DNA from: Pricia antarctica
GTDB taxonomy: Bacteria; Bacteroidota; Bacteroidia; Flavobacteriales; Flavobacteriaceae
Reading direction: 5' to 3'
NCBI RefSeq assembly: GCF_900101815.1
Contig: NZ_FNAO01000008.1
Location: 309,232 to 373,231 of the forward strand
DNA: 64,000 nucleotides
The notes below the pieces were generated by a model that saw only the letters and a list, made by a program, of their open reading frames with translations, was not told the origin of the DNA and made no database searches. The position numbers and the translations under genes are program-made. Below, one piece after another: positions 18,242-27,602 of this stretch (positions within the stretch are counted from its first letter, which is position 1; each line of letters opens with the position of its first letter).

Positions 18242-18829
18242 TCAACTGACCGCTTTAGAAACTATAGCAAGTGATTTTTTGGATAGCGGCAGCCCCATTG
18301 CAGCCTGATGTCCCTTTTCGGACATTTTTCGCCAAGTTTTACGAAGGATGTCGATAATCTTGTCCTCGGAATGTTCCCCAGTAAAAGGCTCGAAATAATG
18401 TTCAAGAAACACGAGGCAGATCACATCCTCCAAGGTCTGGGTATCCTCATTTTTCTTAAGTGCTTTCTTTTGTAATAGGAAGCCCACCTTGTCTATAGTT
18501 TCTTGGGAATAGCAGATATCTTCCAATATTTCGGACGCTTTTTGCACGTGAAACTTTTTAAGATCTTGACGCCATTTCAAATAACCCACCCTATTCATAT
18601 CATAGGAATGTCTGGGGATTTCCCACCGACAGATATGCTGGCAACGTGCGGTCAATTGCAAGGCCTCCGAAGCATCGGGTGCAAAATCGTTCAGTTTTTC
18701 AGTCATGCGGATGGCGTACAATGCTTCCTTTGGGTAGGTATTGCCCATATATATTTCAGTATTGGGATCTTTCGCATTTGCATCGTCGAACCTTTGAAAA
18801 GCCTGTAACAATTTGTCAGTGGTAGCCAT
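18242..18829 (-). CDS. DUF4202 domain protein
   Basis: 195 residues. The family pattern is clear: LLQAFQRFDDANAKDPNTE, ALYAIRMTEKLNDFAPDASE, ARCQHICRWEIPRHSYDMNR and the C-terminal KTWRKMSEKGHQAAMGL. Conserved His, Cys, Trp and Asp residues hint at an HD-like metal site, but no activity is known. Cytoplasmic, single gene. The 200-base gap to folA holds a small hairpin with a GGGA loop at 18187-18200 and nothing else. Confidence 0.85.
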   Translation of the reverse strand: MATTDKLLQAFQRFDDANAKDPNTEIYMGNTYPKEALYAIRMTEKLNDFAPDASEALQLTARCQHICRWEIPRHSYDMNRVGYLKWRQDLKKFHVQKASEILEDICYSQETIDKVGFLLQKKALKKNEDTQTLEDVICLVFLEHYFEPFTGEHSEDKIIDILRKTWRKMSEKGHQAAMGLPLSKKSLAIVSKAVS

Positions 18830-18896
18830 GTAACCTATTTTTGGGCTAAAATCTTAGTGCCTTAATTTGTGGCCTTTCTTCAATCAATCGTATACC

Positions 18897-19685
18897 CTAA
18901 AAATCCCTTTGCTGTACGGAGTAGAAAGCCTCGTTGTCTTTGAGGAAATCTATTAAAACATCTGGCTCCACGTTTGTATAAAACCGATGCCGTCCCGGAA
19001 TTTGGGAAGGGTTTATCAAATCATTTTTCGCTAAAACCGCTTTTGTCTGCTTCGCCACGGCCTCCCCGGAATCGATAATCTGAACGTTAGCCGGAAGCAG
19101 TTCTTTTAAAACGGGCACCAAATACGGGTAATGCGTACAGCCCAATACCAAGTAATCGATACCATCATCTAGCATGGGCCTGATATAGGTTTGTAGCAAA
19201 TTCAGCATCTCTTTCGAGTCGGTTTTCCCCTGTTCAATTAGTGGTACAAGTCCTACTCCCTCCCGTTCCATAATCTTGATGCCTTTGGCGTGCATTTCAG
19301 CTGTGCTATGAAAAAGTTGGCTCGATAATGTGCCTTTGGTGGCCAAAATGCCCACCGTTTTCGATCTTGATTGCAAAGCTGCCGGTTTGATGGCCGGTTC
19401 AATCCCTATAAAGGGCACCCGATAATTTTCGCGTAGATAATTGATTGCATTGGTGGTGGCGGTATTGCAGGCCACCACAATAGTTTTGCAGCCTTCATCC
19501 AACAGATATTCGGTATTTTTAATGCTCAGCTGAAGTATTTCCCCTGCCGATTTTTCCCCGTAAGGTGCATTTTTACTGTCCGCCAAATATAGGGTATCCT
19601 CGTTCGGCATCAGTTTTTGGATTTCCTTCCAAATGGATGTGCCCCCGACGCCGGAATCAAAAATGCCTATAGGATCGTTGTTCAT
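18897..19685 (-). CDS. murI: Glutamate racemase
   Basis: 262 residues. It makes D-glutamate for peptidoglycan. The two catalytic cysteines are seen in VVACNTATTNAI and LVLGCTHYPYL, with IGIFDSGVGGTSI and the LADSKNAPYGEKS loop at the N-terminus. It overlaps the phosphatase stop by four bases (ATGA), so translation is probably coupled to that gene. Confidence 0.96.
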   Translation of the reverse strand: MNNDPIGIFDSGVGGTSIWKEIQKLMPNEDTLYLADSKNAPYGEKSAGEILQLSIKNTEYLLDEGCKTIVVACNTATTNAINYLRENYRVPFIGIEPAIKPAALQSRSKTVGILATKGTLSSQLFHSTAEMHAKGIKIMEREGVGLVPLIEQGKTDSKEMLNLLQTYIRPMLDDGIDYLVLGCTHYPYLVPVLKELLPANVQIIDSGEAVAKQTKAVLAKNDLINPSQIPGRHRFYTNVEPDVLIDFLKDNEAFYSVQQRDF

Positions 19686-21358
19686 TTATGTGAGGGCTCT
19701 AAAACCTCGATAATAGGATTCCCCGTTTCACCGCTGGGAAATTCAATGCCCAGTAAGGCCGCGATGGTGGCGGCTATATCCGGAATTTCTGTACGCGCAA
19801 CGGTACTGCCCTTTTGAATGCCCATGCCATAAAATAAAAGTGGAGTGTGGGTGTCGTAACTGTAGGGAGAACCATGGGTCGAACCGGTACTGCCATAGGA
19901 TACATAATCTGGTTTTAGAACAACGATGACATCGCCCGATCGCTTCTGATGATATCCATTCTGTATCAAATGGGGAATTCCGTGGGTGTATTCGTTCTGC
20001 CACATTTGGTAGGCCGTATACACATGCTCGACACCATCATAGGTCAACACCTCATTGGCAATAGCCTCTTGAACCTCCTTAGCGGACATATCGAGATTCT
20101 TTACCACCTCTTGATCCAAGAAAAATTGATAGTTAGAAAAGACCTTGACCACGTCGGTCGTTCCGAAAGTGTATTTTAGAAATTCATCGAATTTCGGCTT
20201 GTTATCGTTCCATTTTACATTCCCTGCGGGAATTTTCGAGTCCTTCAGATACGCTGCATTATCCATCCCAGCGTGATCGGCGGTCAGAAAAACGGTGTAT
20301 TCACCTTGGCCAACTTTTTTGTCCAGCGCCTTGAACAATCTAGCGAGGTCTTCATCCAATCTCATATAGACATCCTGTACCTCCTTTGAGTTTACCCCGT
20401 ATTTATGCCCTACGTAATCGGTACTCGAAAAGCTGACGGCCAGAAAATCGGGAATATCATCGGCACCCAACTTTTCCCCATCCAATGCGGCAATAGCAAA
20501 ATCGGCAGTCAAACTGTTCCCAAAGGGCGTCGCCTTTATCATATCGAATTGCCCGTTGGCATCCCATAATTTGGGCAGGTCATGGGGAAATTCCGAAGTG
20601 TTTTCTCCATCAAAGAGGCCTTCGTAGTTATTTTTATCGCTACCGCTTTCCAAATAGGAATCTATGGGCTTCAAAGTCGTCCAAGGTTTTTTATATTTTG
20701 ACGCCGCCGAGACATTGAAGTCATCGACCCATTTCGGTAGCTTTGACATGTAGTAGGAGCTAGTAATGAACTTGCCTTCATTTTTACCCTGAAACCAGTA
20801 TGCTGCGTTGGCGGTATGCCCGCCTGGCATCACAGCCCCCCTATCTTTCATGGCAACGGAGATGGTCTTGCCCCGCATTTGGGTGGCCAAACGCAATTGG
20901 TCGGTGATGGTAGTAACAGTATTCCGGTGCGGTGACATTTTACCGGCATCGGAATCCGTTCCGACCGATTCATAGCGGTCATCACCTGCGCAGTAAACAT
21001 CTTCACCAGTGGTCTTGTCGTACCAATCATTGGCAATGACCCCGTGGGTTGCCGGGGTAGTACCTGTGTATACTGAAGTGTGTCCAGGCCCAGTGGTGGT
21101 TGGCGCATAATTATAGTGGTTGTTCTTGCAATTGAATCCTTTATCGACCAAACGTTTAAAACCATCATCGCCGAACCGGTGATAAAACCGGGTAATATAA
21201 TCGTAGCGCATTTGGTCGACAATAATACCCACTACCAATTTAGGATTTGTCCTTAGATGGTCGTCGGCCGCTTTTGATTTTTGTTGCCCGAAACCTTGAG
21301 AAGTAGAAAAAACGATTGAAGCAACCGTTAAACAAAGGATAAGAACTCTTCTGGTCAT
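19682..21358 (-). CDS. PafA-type alkaline phosphatase (secreted)
   Basis: 558 residues from the ATG at 21358, where a signal peptide begins (MTRRVLILCLTVASIVFST); the frame extends 14 residues upstream. The N-terminal VGIIVDQMRYDYITRF and the Thr nucleophile in TTTGPGHTSVYTGTTPATHG match PafA of Elizabethkingia, a zinc phosphomonoesterase of the alkaline-phosphatase superfamily. The second metal site is in VFLTADHAGMDN and the third His in THGSPYSYDTHTPLLFYG. Periplasmic or exported; releases phosphate from monoesters. Upstream is a perfect -7 box. Confidence 0.92.
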   Translation of the reverse strand: MTRRVLILCLTVASIVFSTSQGFGQQKSKAADDHLRTNPKLVVGIIVDQMRYDYITRFYHRFGDDGFKRLVDKGFNCKNNHYNYAPTTTGPGHTSVYTGTTPATHGVIANDWYDKTTGEDVYCAGDDRYESVGTDSDAGKMSPHRNTVTTITDQLRLATQMRGKTISVAMKDRGAVMPGGHTANAAYWFQGKNEGKFITSSYYMSKLPKWVDDFNVSAASKYKKPWTTLKPIDSYLESGSDKNNYEGLFDGENTSEFPHDLPKLWDANGQFDMIKATPFGNSLTADFAIAALDGEKLGADDIPDFLAVSFSSTDYVGHKYGVNSKEVQDVYMRLDEDLARLFKALDKKVGQGEYTVFLTADHAGMDNAAYLKDSKIPAGNVKWNDNKPKFDEFLKYTFGTTDVVKVFSNYQFFLDQEVVKNLDMSAKEVQEAIANEVLTYDGVEHVYTAYQMWQNEYTHGIPHLIQNGYHQKRSGDVIVVLKPDYVSYGSTGSTHGSPYSYDTHTPLLFYGMGIQKGSTVARTEIPDIAATIAALLGIEFPSGETGNPIIEVLEPSHK

Positions 21359-21397
21359 AGTGGATTTGTTTTTGGAGATATAGTTTTCTGCAAGCAA

Positions 21398-21405
21398 CAA
21401 ATGTA
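21398..21405 (-). promoter_or_regulatory. -7 promoter box for the pafA-murI operon
   Basis: TACATTTG on the minus strand is an exact TAnnTTTG match, 39 bases before the phosphatase ATG. No clear -33 TTG at the standard distance was found. Confidence 0.45.
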
Positions 21406-21487
21406 AATAAATTCTTCCTTAAAAATAGGCTGGCAGTCGGTCAAATCGATTGCTTATTGCTATTTTTACGCCAAGAAACCTATCTAC

Positions 21488-22225
21488 ATGAGCTATCTAG
21501 CATCGATCGGCAGCTATGCCATTATGGTAAAGGAGGTATTTAAAAAACCGGTCAAATGGCGGATCATGAAATCGCTGATCTTAAAGGAAATCGATGAGCT
21601 TATGTTCGGCTCGCTGGGTATTATTATCTTTATTTCCTTTTTTATCGGGGCGGTGGTGACCATACAAACGGCCCTAAATTTGACCAACCCTATCATTCCC
21701 AAATATCTCATCGGTTTCACTACCCGTCAATCCCTCATCCTGGAATTTTCGCCGACCTTTGTTTCCATTATCATGGCCGGTAAAGTGGGTTCGTATATTA
21801 CCTCTAGCATTGGCACCATGCGGGTCACGGAGCAAATCGATGCCCTTGAAGTCATGGGCGTAAATGCCCTTAATTATCTAGTTTTTCCAAAAATCGTTGC
21901 CATGTTGTTGTATCCATTTGCGATAGCGATTTCTATGTACGTGGGTATCTTGGGCGGTTGGATTGCCGGTGTTTTCGGCGGATTTCTCACCAGCGCCGAG
22001 TTTACCGAAGGTCTACAAATCGATTTTATTCCCTATCAGGTGTTCTACGCATTTGTCAAAACCTTGGTTTTTGCCTGGGTCTTGGCTACGGTGCCCTCTT
22101 ATCACGGCTTTTACATGAAAGGCGGGGCCTTGGAAGTGGGCAAGGCCAGTACGACTGCCTTTGTTTGGACGAGCGTCGTCATCATCATCATGAACTATAT
22201 ACTCACTCAACTTTTACTGGGATAA
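21488..22225 (+). CDS. mlaE: MlaE-family lipid ABC transporter permease
   Basis: 245 residues, about five hydrophobic segments. The MlaE signature appears in VRF-like GFTTRQSLILEFSPTFVSII, MAGKVGSYITSSIGTMRVTEQ, then IDALEVMGVNALNYLVFPK (the EQIDALE motif that contacts the ATPase). MlaE moves phospholipids with MlaF across the inner membrane. mlaF overlaps its stop by one base. The usual third partner, an MCE-domain protein, is not adjacent here. A weak TATTTTTA box lies 20 bases upstream. Confidence 0.94.
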   Translation: MSYLASIGSYAIMVKEVFKKPVKWRIMKSLILKEIDELMFGSLGIIIFISFFIGAVVTIQTALNLTNPIIPKYLIGFTTRQSLILEFSPTFVSIIMAGKVGSYITSSIGTMRVTEQIDALEVMGVNALNYLVFPKIVAMLLYPFAIAISMYVGILGGWIAGVFGGFLTSAEFTEGLQIDFIPYQVFYAFVKTLVFAWVLATVPSYHGFYMKGGALEVGKASTTAFVWTSVVIIIMNYILTQLLLG

Positions 22226-22992
22226 TGATCGAAGTAAACGACATACACAAATCTTTTGGTGATACGCAAGTATTAAAGGGTATCAGCACGACTTTCAAAA
22301 AAGGAAAGACCAATCTTATCATCGGGCAAAGTGGTTCGGGAAAGACCGTTTTTCTGAAATGCCTACTCGGACTTTTTAGCCCTGAACAAGGCAGTATTTC
22401 CTACGATGGCAGGGATTATTCCAATCTTTCAGGGGATGAGCGCCGCGACCTACGTCAAGAAATGGGTATGGTCTTTCAGGGAAGTGCACTGTTTGATTCT
22501 ATGACCGTGGAAGGCAATGTAAGGTTTCCGTTGGATATGTTCACCAAAAAATCAAAATCGGAGAAACAGGATAGGGTCGATTTCGTACTGAAACGCGTCA
22601 ACCTTACGGAAGCCTACGATAGGTTTCCCTCGGAAATATCCGGGGGTATGCAAAAGCGGGTCGCAATTGCAAGGGCCATAGTCATGAACCCAAAATACCT
22701 TTTTTGTGATGAGCCCAATTCGGGATTGGATCCTAAAACAGCCACCCTTATCGACAACCTGATCCAAGAAATCACCGAGGAATACGATATTACGACCGTC
22801 ATCAATACCCACGATATGAATTCGGTCATGGAAATCGGGGAAAAAATTATTTTTCTAAAGGATGGTATAAAAGAATGGGAAGGCACGAAGCACGAAATCT
22901 TCAAGACCGATAACGAGGCCGTTACCAGTTTTGTGTACTCATCCGAACTCTTCGAAAAGGTTCGGCAAATGTATGTCGAGGAGCGGAATTAG
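22225..22992 (+). CDS. mlaF: MlaF-type ABC transporter ATP-binding protein
   Basis: 255 residues from the ATG at 22225, whose A is the last base of the mlaE stop (TAATG). A longer frame from 21958 lies inside mlaE and is not real. Walker A IIGQSGSGKT, Q-loop MVFQGSALFD, signature ISGGMQKRVAIARAI, Walker B YLFCDEPNSGLDP and the switch His in VINTHDMNS are all intact. It powers MlaE for envelope lipid transport. The following spacer to the convergent DUF389 gene contains a short direct repeat (CCAAG[T/C]ACTAAATT) twice. Confidence 0.94.
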   Translation: MIEVNDIHKSFGDTQVLKGISTTFKKGKTNLIIGQSGSGKTVFLKCLLGLFSPEQGSISYDGRDYSNLSGDERRDLRQEMGMVFQGSALFDSMTVEGNVRFPLDMFTKKSKSEKQDRVDFVLKRVNLTEAYDRFPSEISGGMQKRVAIARAIVMNPKYLFCDEPNSGLDPKTATLIDNLIQEITEEYDITTVINTHDMNSVMEIGEKIIFLKDGIKEWEGTKHEIFKTDNEAVTSFVYSSELFEKVRQMYVEERN

Positions 22993-23091
22993 AGGATGGG
23001 GAATCCCAAGTACTAAATTCCAAGCACTAAATTCCAAATGAAAGGTGAACTTCCTACCCTAGAAACTCCTAAGAAACTGTTGTATCGGAAG

Positions 23092-24552
23092 CTATTCCCG
23101 AAGTTGCACCGTACTATCCTTCAATCGAATCTTCAGCCACTGATGCAGCTTTTTGTTTTCAGCGGATATTCTCCCGGCTCCTAAGCCTTCAGCCCACTGG
23201 ACCTGAAAAATGGATACTGTGTCCACTTTTTTAAAATCTGTAATGAGCGCATTAGCGTACTCCAATGAGACCAAATCCTCATAGTTTACTTTGGCTTCCG
23301 CACTTACATCACGGAACGGAATCTGTTTGGAAACGGACTTTTTTAGGCGTGTCAATTCCGTTTCCAAAAAAACAATTTTATCATCCTTGCCCATAATCTG
23401 GTTCTTTTGCGATTCGTAAAGCTCGTTTACATACCGCAATTGATCGATCTGTTCATTTTTAGAACCCTGAACAATATGTAACTTGGCGTCCCTCAATTTT
23501 GGAAATTCCTCATTTTTTTGTTTTTCCCAAGTAGCGATAATGTTATCGGGAATGACCTCATCTCCCATAAAAACAAGTTCTATGTACGAATCGACACCGT
23601 GGTTGTAGTGAATATCGGTGAAATTATTCATAAAACGGCCCCCTTCCGAAAATTGGTATGGTGCTACTTTTTGATTGATAAACTGCTGTGCCTGATTACT
23701 GAAACTCGACGCTTTAAGGGCTTTGAAAAACGTAATCCCTGCAGGTATCATGACCAGCACCGCTATAGCCGACGCGATTCGGGCCGTCGTTCTCCGTTTC
23801 TGTGAATTGGCATACCGAACCATTGGAAAACGCAACAGCTTAATAACCAGAAATGTGGCCAGGGCAATAAAAATCGTATTGATTGTGAACAGATACAGAG
23901 CTCCCCAGGCGTAATCCCAATTACCGATGGCAATACCAAAGCCTACCGTACACAGGGGCGGCATCAATGCCGTGGCGATAGCAACCCCGAAAATAACACT
24001 GGCAATCGTACCTTTTTTGGCCCGGGCGATGACCAGGGCCAAGCCGCCAAAAAAAGCGATAAGCACATCCCGAATATCCGGAGCGGTGCGGGCCAATAAT
24101 TCCGAGGATTCGTCGCGGATGGGGAATACCACAAAAAACAAATAGGCGGTCAGCACGCTCAGCACGACCATAATGGCAAAGTTTTTCAGCGAGCGGCGCA
24201 AGGTATCGACATCATTGATGGCCAAGGACATGCCCAAGCCTAAAATCGGACCCATAAGCGGGGAAATCAACATCGCACCGATGACCACCGCCGTTGAATT
24301 GGCGTTGAGACCGATGGAAGCAATGAATATCGAGCATATCAAGATCCATGAGGTATGGCCCCTGAAAGGAATATCGGCTACAATGGCTTCTTTGGTGGCT
24401 TCTTGATCCGTATTGGGGCGAATATCCAGGAGTTCGTGTAGAAATACTTTGGTACTTTCCAGAAGTCCCTTAAAATCCTTCTTGACCTCTTCCTTGCTGC
24501 CGGTAGGATCTTCGGTCGGGGTGATATTATCCTGGTTCAGATTTTCGCTCAT
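23092..24552 (-). CDS. TIGR00341/DUF389 family membrane protein
   Basis: 486 residues. A cytoplasmic N-terminus of about 75 residues is followed by the DUF389 membrane core: GLNANSTAVVIGAMLISPLMGPILGLGM, then FFGGLALVIARAKKGTIASVI and TALMPPLCTVGFGIAIGNW. After the last span near residue 275, a soluble C-terminal half of about 200 residues has a coiled segment around residues 370-405. The function of the family is unknown; conserved small-residue and Pro motifs suggest a channel or transporter. Single gene, convergent with mlaEF and 16 bases after the guanylyltransferase gene. Confidence 0.88.
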   Translation of the reverse strand: MSENLNQDNITPTEDPTGSKEEVKKDFKGLLESTKVFLHELLDIRPNTDQEATKEAIVADIPFRGHTSWILICSIFIASIGLNANSTAVVIGAMLISPLMGPILGLGMSLAINDVDTLRRSLKNFAIMVVLSVLTAYLFFVVFPIRDESSELLARTAPDIRDVLIAFFGGLALVIARAKKGTIASVIFGVAIATALMPPLCTVGFGIAIGNWDYAWGALYLFTINTIFIALATFLVIKLLRFPMVRYANSQKRRTTARIASAIAVLVMIPAGITFFKALKASSFSNQAQQFINQKVAPYQFSEGGRFMNNFTDIHYNHGVDSYIELVFMGDEVIPDNIIATWEKQKNEEFPKLRDAKLHIVQGSKNEQIDQLRYVNELYESQKNQIMGKDDKIVFLETELTRLKKSVSKQIPFRDVSAEAKVNYEDLVSLEYANALITDFKKVDTVSIFQVQWAEGLGAGRISAENKKLHQWLKIRLKDSTVQLRE

Positions 24553-24568
24553 GTTTTAAACAGCTAAT

Positions 24569-25669
24569 TTAAGTGTAACTATCCCCGAATGCCTCCTTTA
24601 CCTTGTTCAGCACCTTTTTGATATCCTGCTCCTTTGATTTGGGATAGATCAAAAGCACGTCTTCATTATCAACGATGATATAATCCTTAAGGCCATCGAT
24701 TACCACTATCTTATTCTTTGGGGAACGGATCATATTGCCTGACGCATCCTCCGAAATGACTTTGGCGTTTACTACGGCATGGTTACTTTCGTCCTTATCC
24801 AATTTATCGTACAACGAGCCCCAAGTGCCCAAATCGTTCCAATCAAAGGTAGCCGGAAGCACATAGATCGATTTCGAACGTTCCAAAATGGCGTAATCAA
24901 TGGATACGTTTTCCGCCTTCGGATAATTCTCTTCAATAAACGTAGATTCTTTCGATGTATTGTAGGAAGAAACACCTGATTCAAACAAGGCGTATTGCGA
25001 AGGCTGATACTTCTTAAACGTATTGACGATAGTATTCACTCCCCATATAAAAATACCGGCATTCCATAAAAAATTACCTTGGGCCAAGAATTTCTTTGCC
25101 GTTTCATAATCCGGTTTTTCACGGAACTGTCGGACTTTCTTGAGTCCTGAACGTTTCGGGGCGCGATCTTTCTCGTATTCGATATACCCGAAACCCGTAT
25201 TGGGAAACGAAGGTTTTATGCCCAATGTACAGAGTACCTCTTCGTTTTCACACTGTTCGAAACAGGTGGTAACGTCTTTGGCAAAGGCCTCTTCATCTTC
25301 GATCCAATGATCACTAGGCGCAACAATCATCACCGCGTTAGGGTTCATTTTCTGGATTTTCAATGCGGCGTACAGAATACAGGGCGCCGTATTGCGCATG
25401 GCCGGTTCTAACACCACCTGATCTTGCTGTACCTCGGGCAATTGTTCAAGTACCAAATCGTTGTAGCGTTCATTGGTCAAGATGAGAATGTTTTCGGTCG
25501 GAACGAATGTATTCAATCGCTTGAAAGTCTTCTGTATCAAAGTAACGCCCGTACCTAACATATCGTGAAACTGCTTGGGATAAGAGGATGTACTTACTGG
25601 CCAGAATCGAGATCCGACCCCTCCGGCCATTAAAACCGCGTAATAGTTATTTTTCATTTTCTTTATCAT
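24569..25669 (-). CDS. manC: Mannose-1-phosphate guanylyltransferase
   Basis: 366 residues. It forms GDP-mannose from GTP and mannose-1-phosphate for polysaccharide or glycoprotein synthesis. The nucleotidyltransferase signature is MAGGVGSRFWPVSTSSYPKQF; also seen are LEPAMRNTAPCILYAALKI, VAPSDHWI and the sugar-binding QFREKPDYETAKKFL. It lacks the C-terminal isomerase domain of bifunctional ManC/AlgA. The ATG at 25669 overlaps the sprT stop by one base (TAATG); an ATG four codons later is also possible. Confidence 0.94.
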   Translation of the reverse strand: MIKKMKNNYYAVLMAGGVGSRFWPVSTSSYPKQFHDMLGTGVTLIQKTFKRLNTFVPTENILILTNERYNDLVLEQLPEVQQDQVVLEPAMRNTAPCILYAALKIQKMNPNAVMIVAPSDHWIEDEEAFAKDVTTCFEQCENEEVLCTLGIKPSFPNTGFGYIEYEKDRAPKRSGLKKVRQFREKPDYETAKKFLAQGNFLWNAGIFIWGVNTIVNTFKKYQPSQYALFESGVSSYNTSKESTFIEENYPKAENVSIDYAILERSKSIYVLPATFDWNDLGTWGSLYDKLDKDESNHAVVNAKVISEDASGNMIRSPKNKIVVIDGLKDYIIVDNEDVLLIYPKSKEQDIKKVLNKVKEAFGDSYT

Positions 25670-26268
25670 TAATTTATCACTTCCACCTCGGCATTGGGCT
25701 GAAAGAGGTACATTCTACCGGTCGCCACCTCAACACATTCGTAACGCTTGACCCGCCGGTTGCCCTTCTTAAAAATCTTACCATTATAAATACGGAAAAC
25801 ACTACCGCTCGGCACCTCAAAAACATAGGTAATATCATTTTCTCCTCGATCGAAAGCCTTCAAAGCTATAGATAGTTTAGCATCGGTGCTACTGCTGGCC
25901 TTCGGATTTCGGAAATGATTGGCCAAAAGTGGCAACAACTGTAAAGGGAATATTTCGGGCCGGATAAAAGGAACCATCATATATTGAAACGTCTGTTTCC
26001 ACTCCCGTCCATGGGGCTTGATACGACGCCCAAATTTTTCAAAAGCGACCAGATGTGCGATTTCGTGCACCAAGGTAATCAGAAACCTATATTTGTTCAA
26101 GTTCGTGTTCACGGTAATCTGATGGGCTCCGCTGGGCATACGCCGATAATCGCCATGTCGGGTCACCCGTTCGTTGACGATCTTTAGGTGGACGTTGTTC
26201 TGTTTGATAAGGCCTGAACACGGGGCTACCGCTCTTTCTGGGAGGTATTTTAGTAGGATTTTGTCCAT
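25669..26268 (-). CDS. SprT-like zinc metalloprotease
   Basis: 199 residues. The zinc motif HEIAH with a downstream His (VHEIAHLVAFEKFGRRIKPH) is that of SprT/Spartan. The N-terminus (LLKYLPERAVAPCSGLIKQ) and the C-terminal strand-rich part (KIFKKGNRRVKRYECVEVATG) match the short bacterial SprT-like group. DNA-protein crosslink repair is the role of eukaryotic relatives; for this protein it is inference. First gene of a two-gene unit with manC. Confidence 0.87.
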   Translation of the reverse strand: MDKILLKYLPERAVAPCSGLIKQNNVHLKIVNERVTRHGDYRRMPSGAHQITVNTNLNKYRFLITLVHEIAHLVAFEKFGRRIKPHGREWKQTFQYMMVPFIRPEIFPLQLLPLLANHFRNPKASSSTDAKLSIALKAFDRGENDITYVFEVPSGSVFRIYNGKIFKKGNRRVKRYECVEVATGRMYLFQPNAEVEVIN

Positions 26269-26578
26269 TTTAATTCTTCATCGGTATAACCACTGCTATT
26301 CTGGATTTTGAGGTTTCGAGCATGTTTAAAAACCCTACTTCCTGAAAACCAGTATTTTGAGAACCATGGCGTCAAATTAAATAGGTTCCGTAAACCGATA
26401 AGCAACCGATTTAATTTATAGCCAGAACCTCAAACTCCTCTTTGTCAGTTTGCATTGTTTTAAAAAATGCTCTTAGCTATGGAATTTGAAATGCCATAAA
26501 ACAAAAATACCGTTTTTCGTATGTCAATAAAAGGTCATGACTTTAATAAGAGACTATTTCGTATCGTTACTGTTATGA
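26269..26578. other. Gene-free spacer before the HepT remnant
   Basis: 310 bases in which I see no gene, hairpin or repeat. It may contain decayed sequence of the missing HepT 5' half and its antitoxin, but I could not recognise either in any frame. Confidence 0.4.
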
Positions 26579-26581
26579 TGA

Positions 26582-26857
26582 AGAATTTATGGCAGACTTA
26601 AAACTAAGGTTGGCTTTATCAGATTGTTGGAAATAATCGGAGAAGCTATTGGGTCGATAAGTACAAATACCGTAAAGCGATTTCCAGATGTTGAATGGGC
26701 AATAATTAAAAGTTTCCGTAATGTTTTAGCACATGAATATTTTGGAATAGACTATCAAATAGTTTGGAAAACAGTCCAATCCAGAATACCCGAATTAAAA
26801 AAAAATGCAACATATTGTTCAATAAATATAAGTATTTCTTTACAGGGGCTAAATTAA
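26582..26857 (+). pseudogene. Truncated HepT-like (DUF86) ribonuclease toxin
   Basis: The frame opens after a TGA at 26579 and contains no ATG start before the domain. From about 26618 it reads as the C-terminal half of HepT: LLEIIGEAIGSIS, then FPDVEWAIIKSFRNVLAHEYFGIDYQIVW. The RX4H active-site motif is present in RNVLAHEYF. The normal first half (about 45 residues) and the MntA nucleotidyltransferase antitoxin are absent. A TTG at 26624 is the only nearby start and would give 77 residues lacking helix 1. It is therefore most likely a remnant. The 3' end converges with the SDR gene and overlaps it by four bases. Confidence 0.65.
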
Positions 26858-27534
26858 GGCGTACTATTAGAAACCGGCAACAACTTCCCGTTGTAAAATC
26901 GCTGTCCGGTCAAGGCGAACTCCATAATATATTCGGCCATTTCAAAGGCTGAATTCCGCGCCGTATAACCGGGAAAGGCTTCTTCGAGCATTTCGGTCTG
27001 CACGGCACCCAGGGCCAAAACATTGAATGATGGGCCGGTTTCCTTAAATTCCTCCGCCCAAAGTTCGGTCAGGGTAATGACCGCCGCTTTGCTTGAACTA
27101 TATGCTGAAAGTCCGGGGAATTTCATACTGCCCTGTACCCCGCCCATGGAGCTAATGGTCAGCACATGTCCGTTTTTGGTCATTTTCGGGAGAATTGCTT
27201 TGGTAACCGCGGCCACGCCGAAAACATTGACCTTATATACCTGCTCGAATTCTTGGGCAGAAGTATCTAAAAAGTGTTTGTTCAAAAGCTTCCCAGCATT
27301 GTTGATCAGGATGTCGACGGATTCCCAGTTTTCAGTTACAAAATCGTTCATCTTTTTCAAATCCTCCGATTGTGTGATATCAAATGGGAACGACGAAATA
27401 TGCTTATGATTCAACTTGGATATCGGGGAATCATTTCGGGAGAGTGCCAAAACCTCGTGGCCATCATCCGCAAAAAGTTGTGCCAGTTCTAAGCCGATGC
27501 CCCTGCTGGTACCTGTAATTATAACGTTTGCCAT
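26854..27534 (-). CDS. Short-chain dehydrogenase/reductase family oxidoreductase
   Basis: 226 residues, classical SDR. Cofactor motif TGTSRGIG at the N-terminus, NNAG in ILINNAGKLL, catalytic Ser in LTISSMGG and YxxxK in SAYSSSKAAV. Arg and Asn after the first strand (ALSRND) favour NADPH. Substrate unknown. Cytoplasmic. Its stop overlaps the HepT remnant on the other strand. Confidence 0.92.
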   Translation of the reverse strand: MANVIITGTSRGIGLELAQLFADDGHEVLALSRNDSPISKLNHKHISSFPFDITQSEDLKKMNDFVTENWESVDILINNAGKLLNKHFLDTSAQEFEQVYKVNVFGVAAVTKAILPKMTKNGHVLTISSMGGVQGSMKFPGLSAYSSSKAAVITLTELWAEEFKETGPSFNVLALGAVQTEMLEEAFPGYTARNSAFEMAEYIMEFALTGQRFYNGKLLPVSNSTP

Positions 27535-27602
27535 TAAGTGTACTTAATTTATTTAAAGCCGCATTAACAATGCCCTCCATAATCCTAATGGCACCGACTT
27601 TT

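Noticed and set aside
21958..22224. N-terminal extension of mlaF
   Set aside because: It is mlaE in another frame; the TAATG overlap and MIEVNDIHKSFG start fix mlaF at 22225.
23018..23040. Short direct repeat CCAAG[T/C]ACTAAATT between mlaF and DUF389
   Set aside because: Two imperfect copies only, in a convergent spacer, with no further structure.
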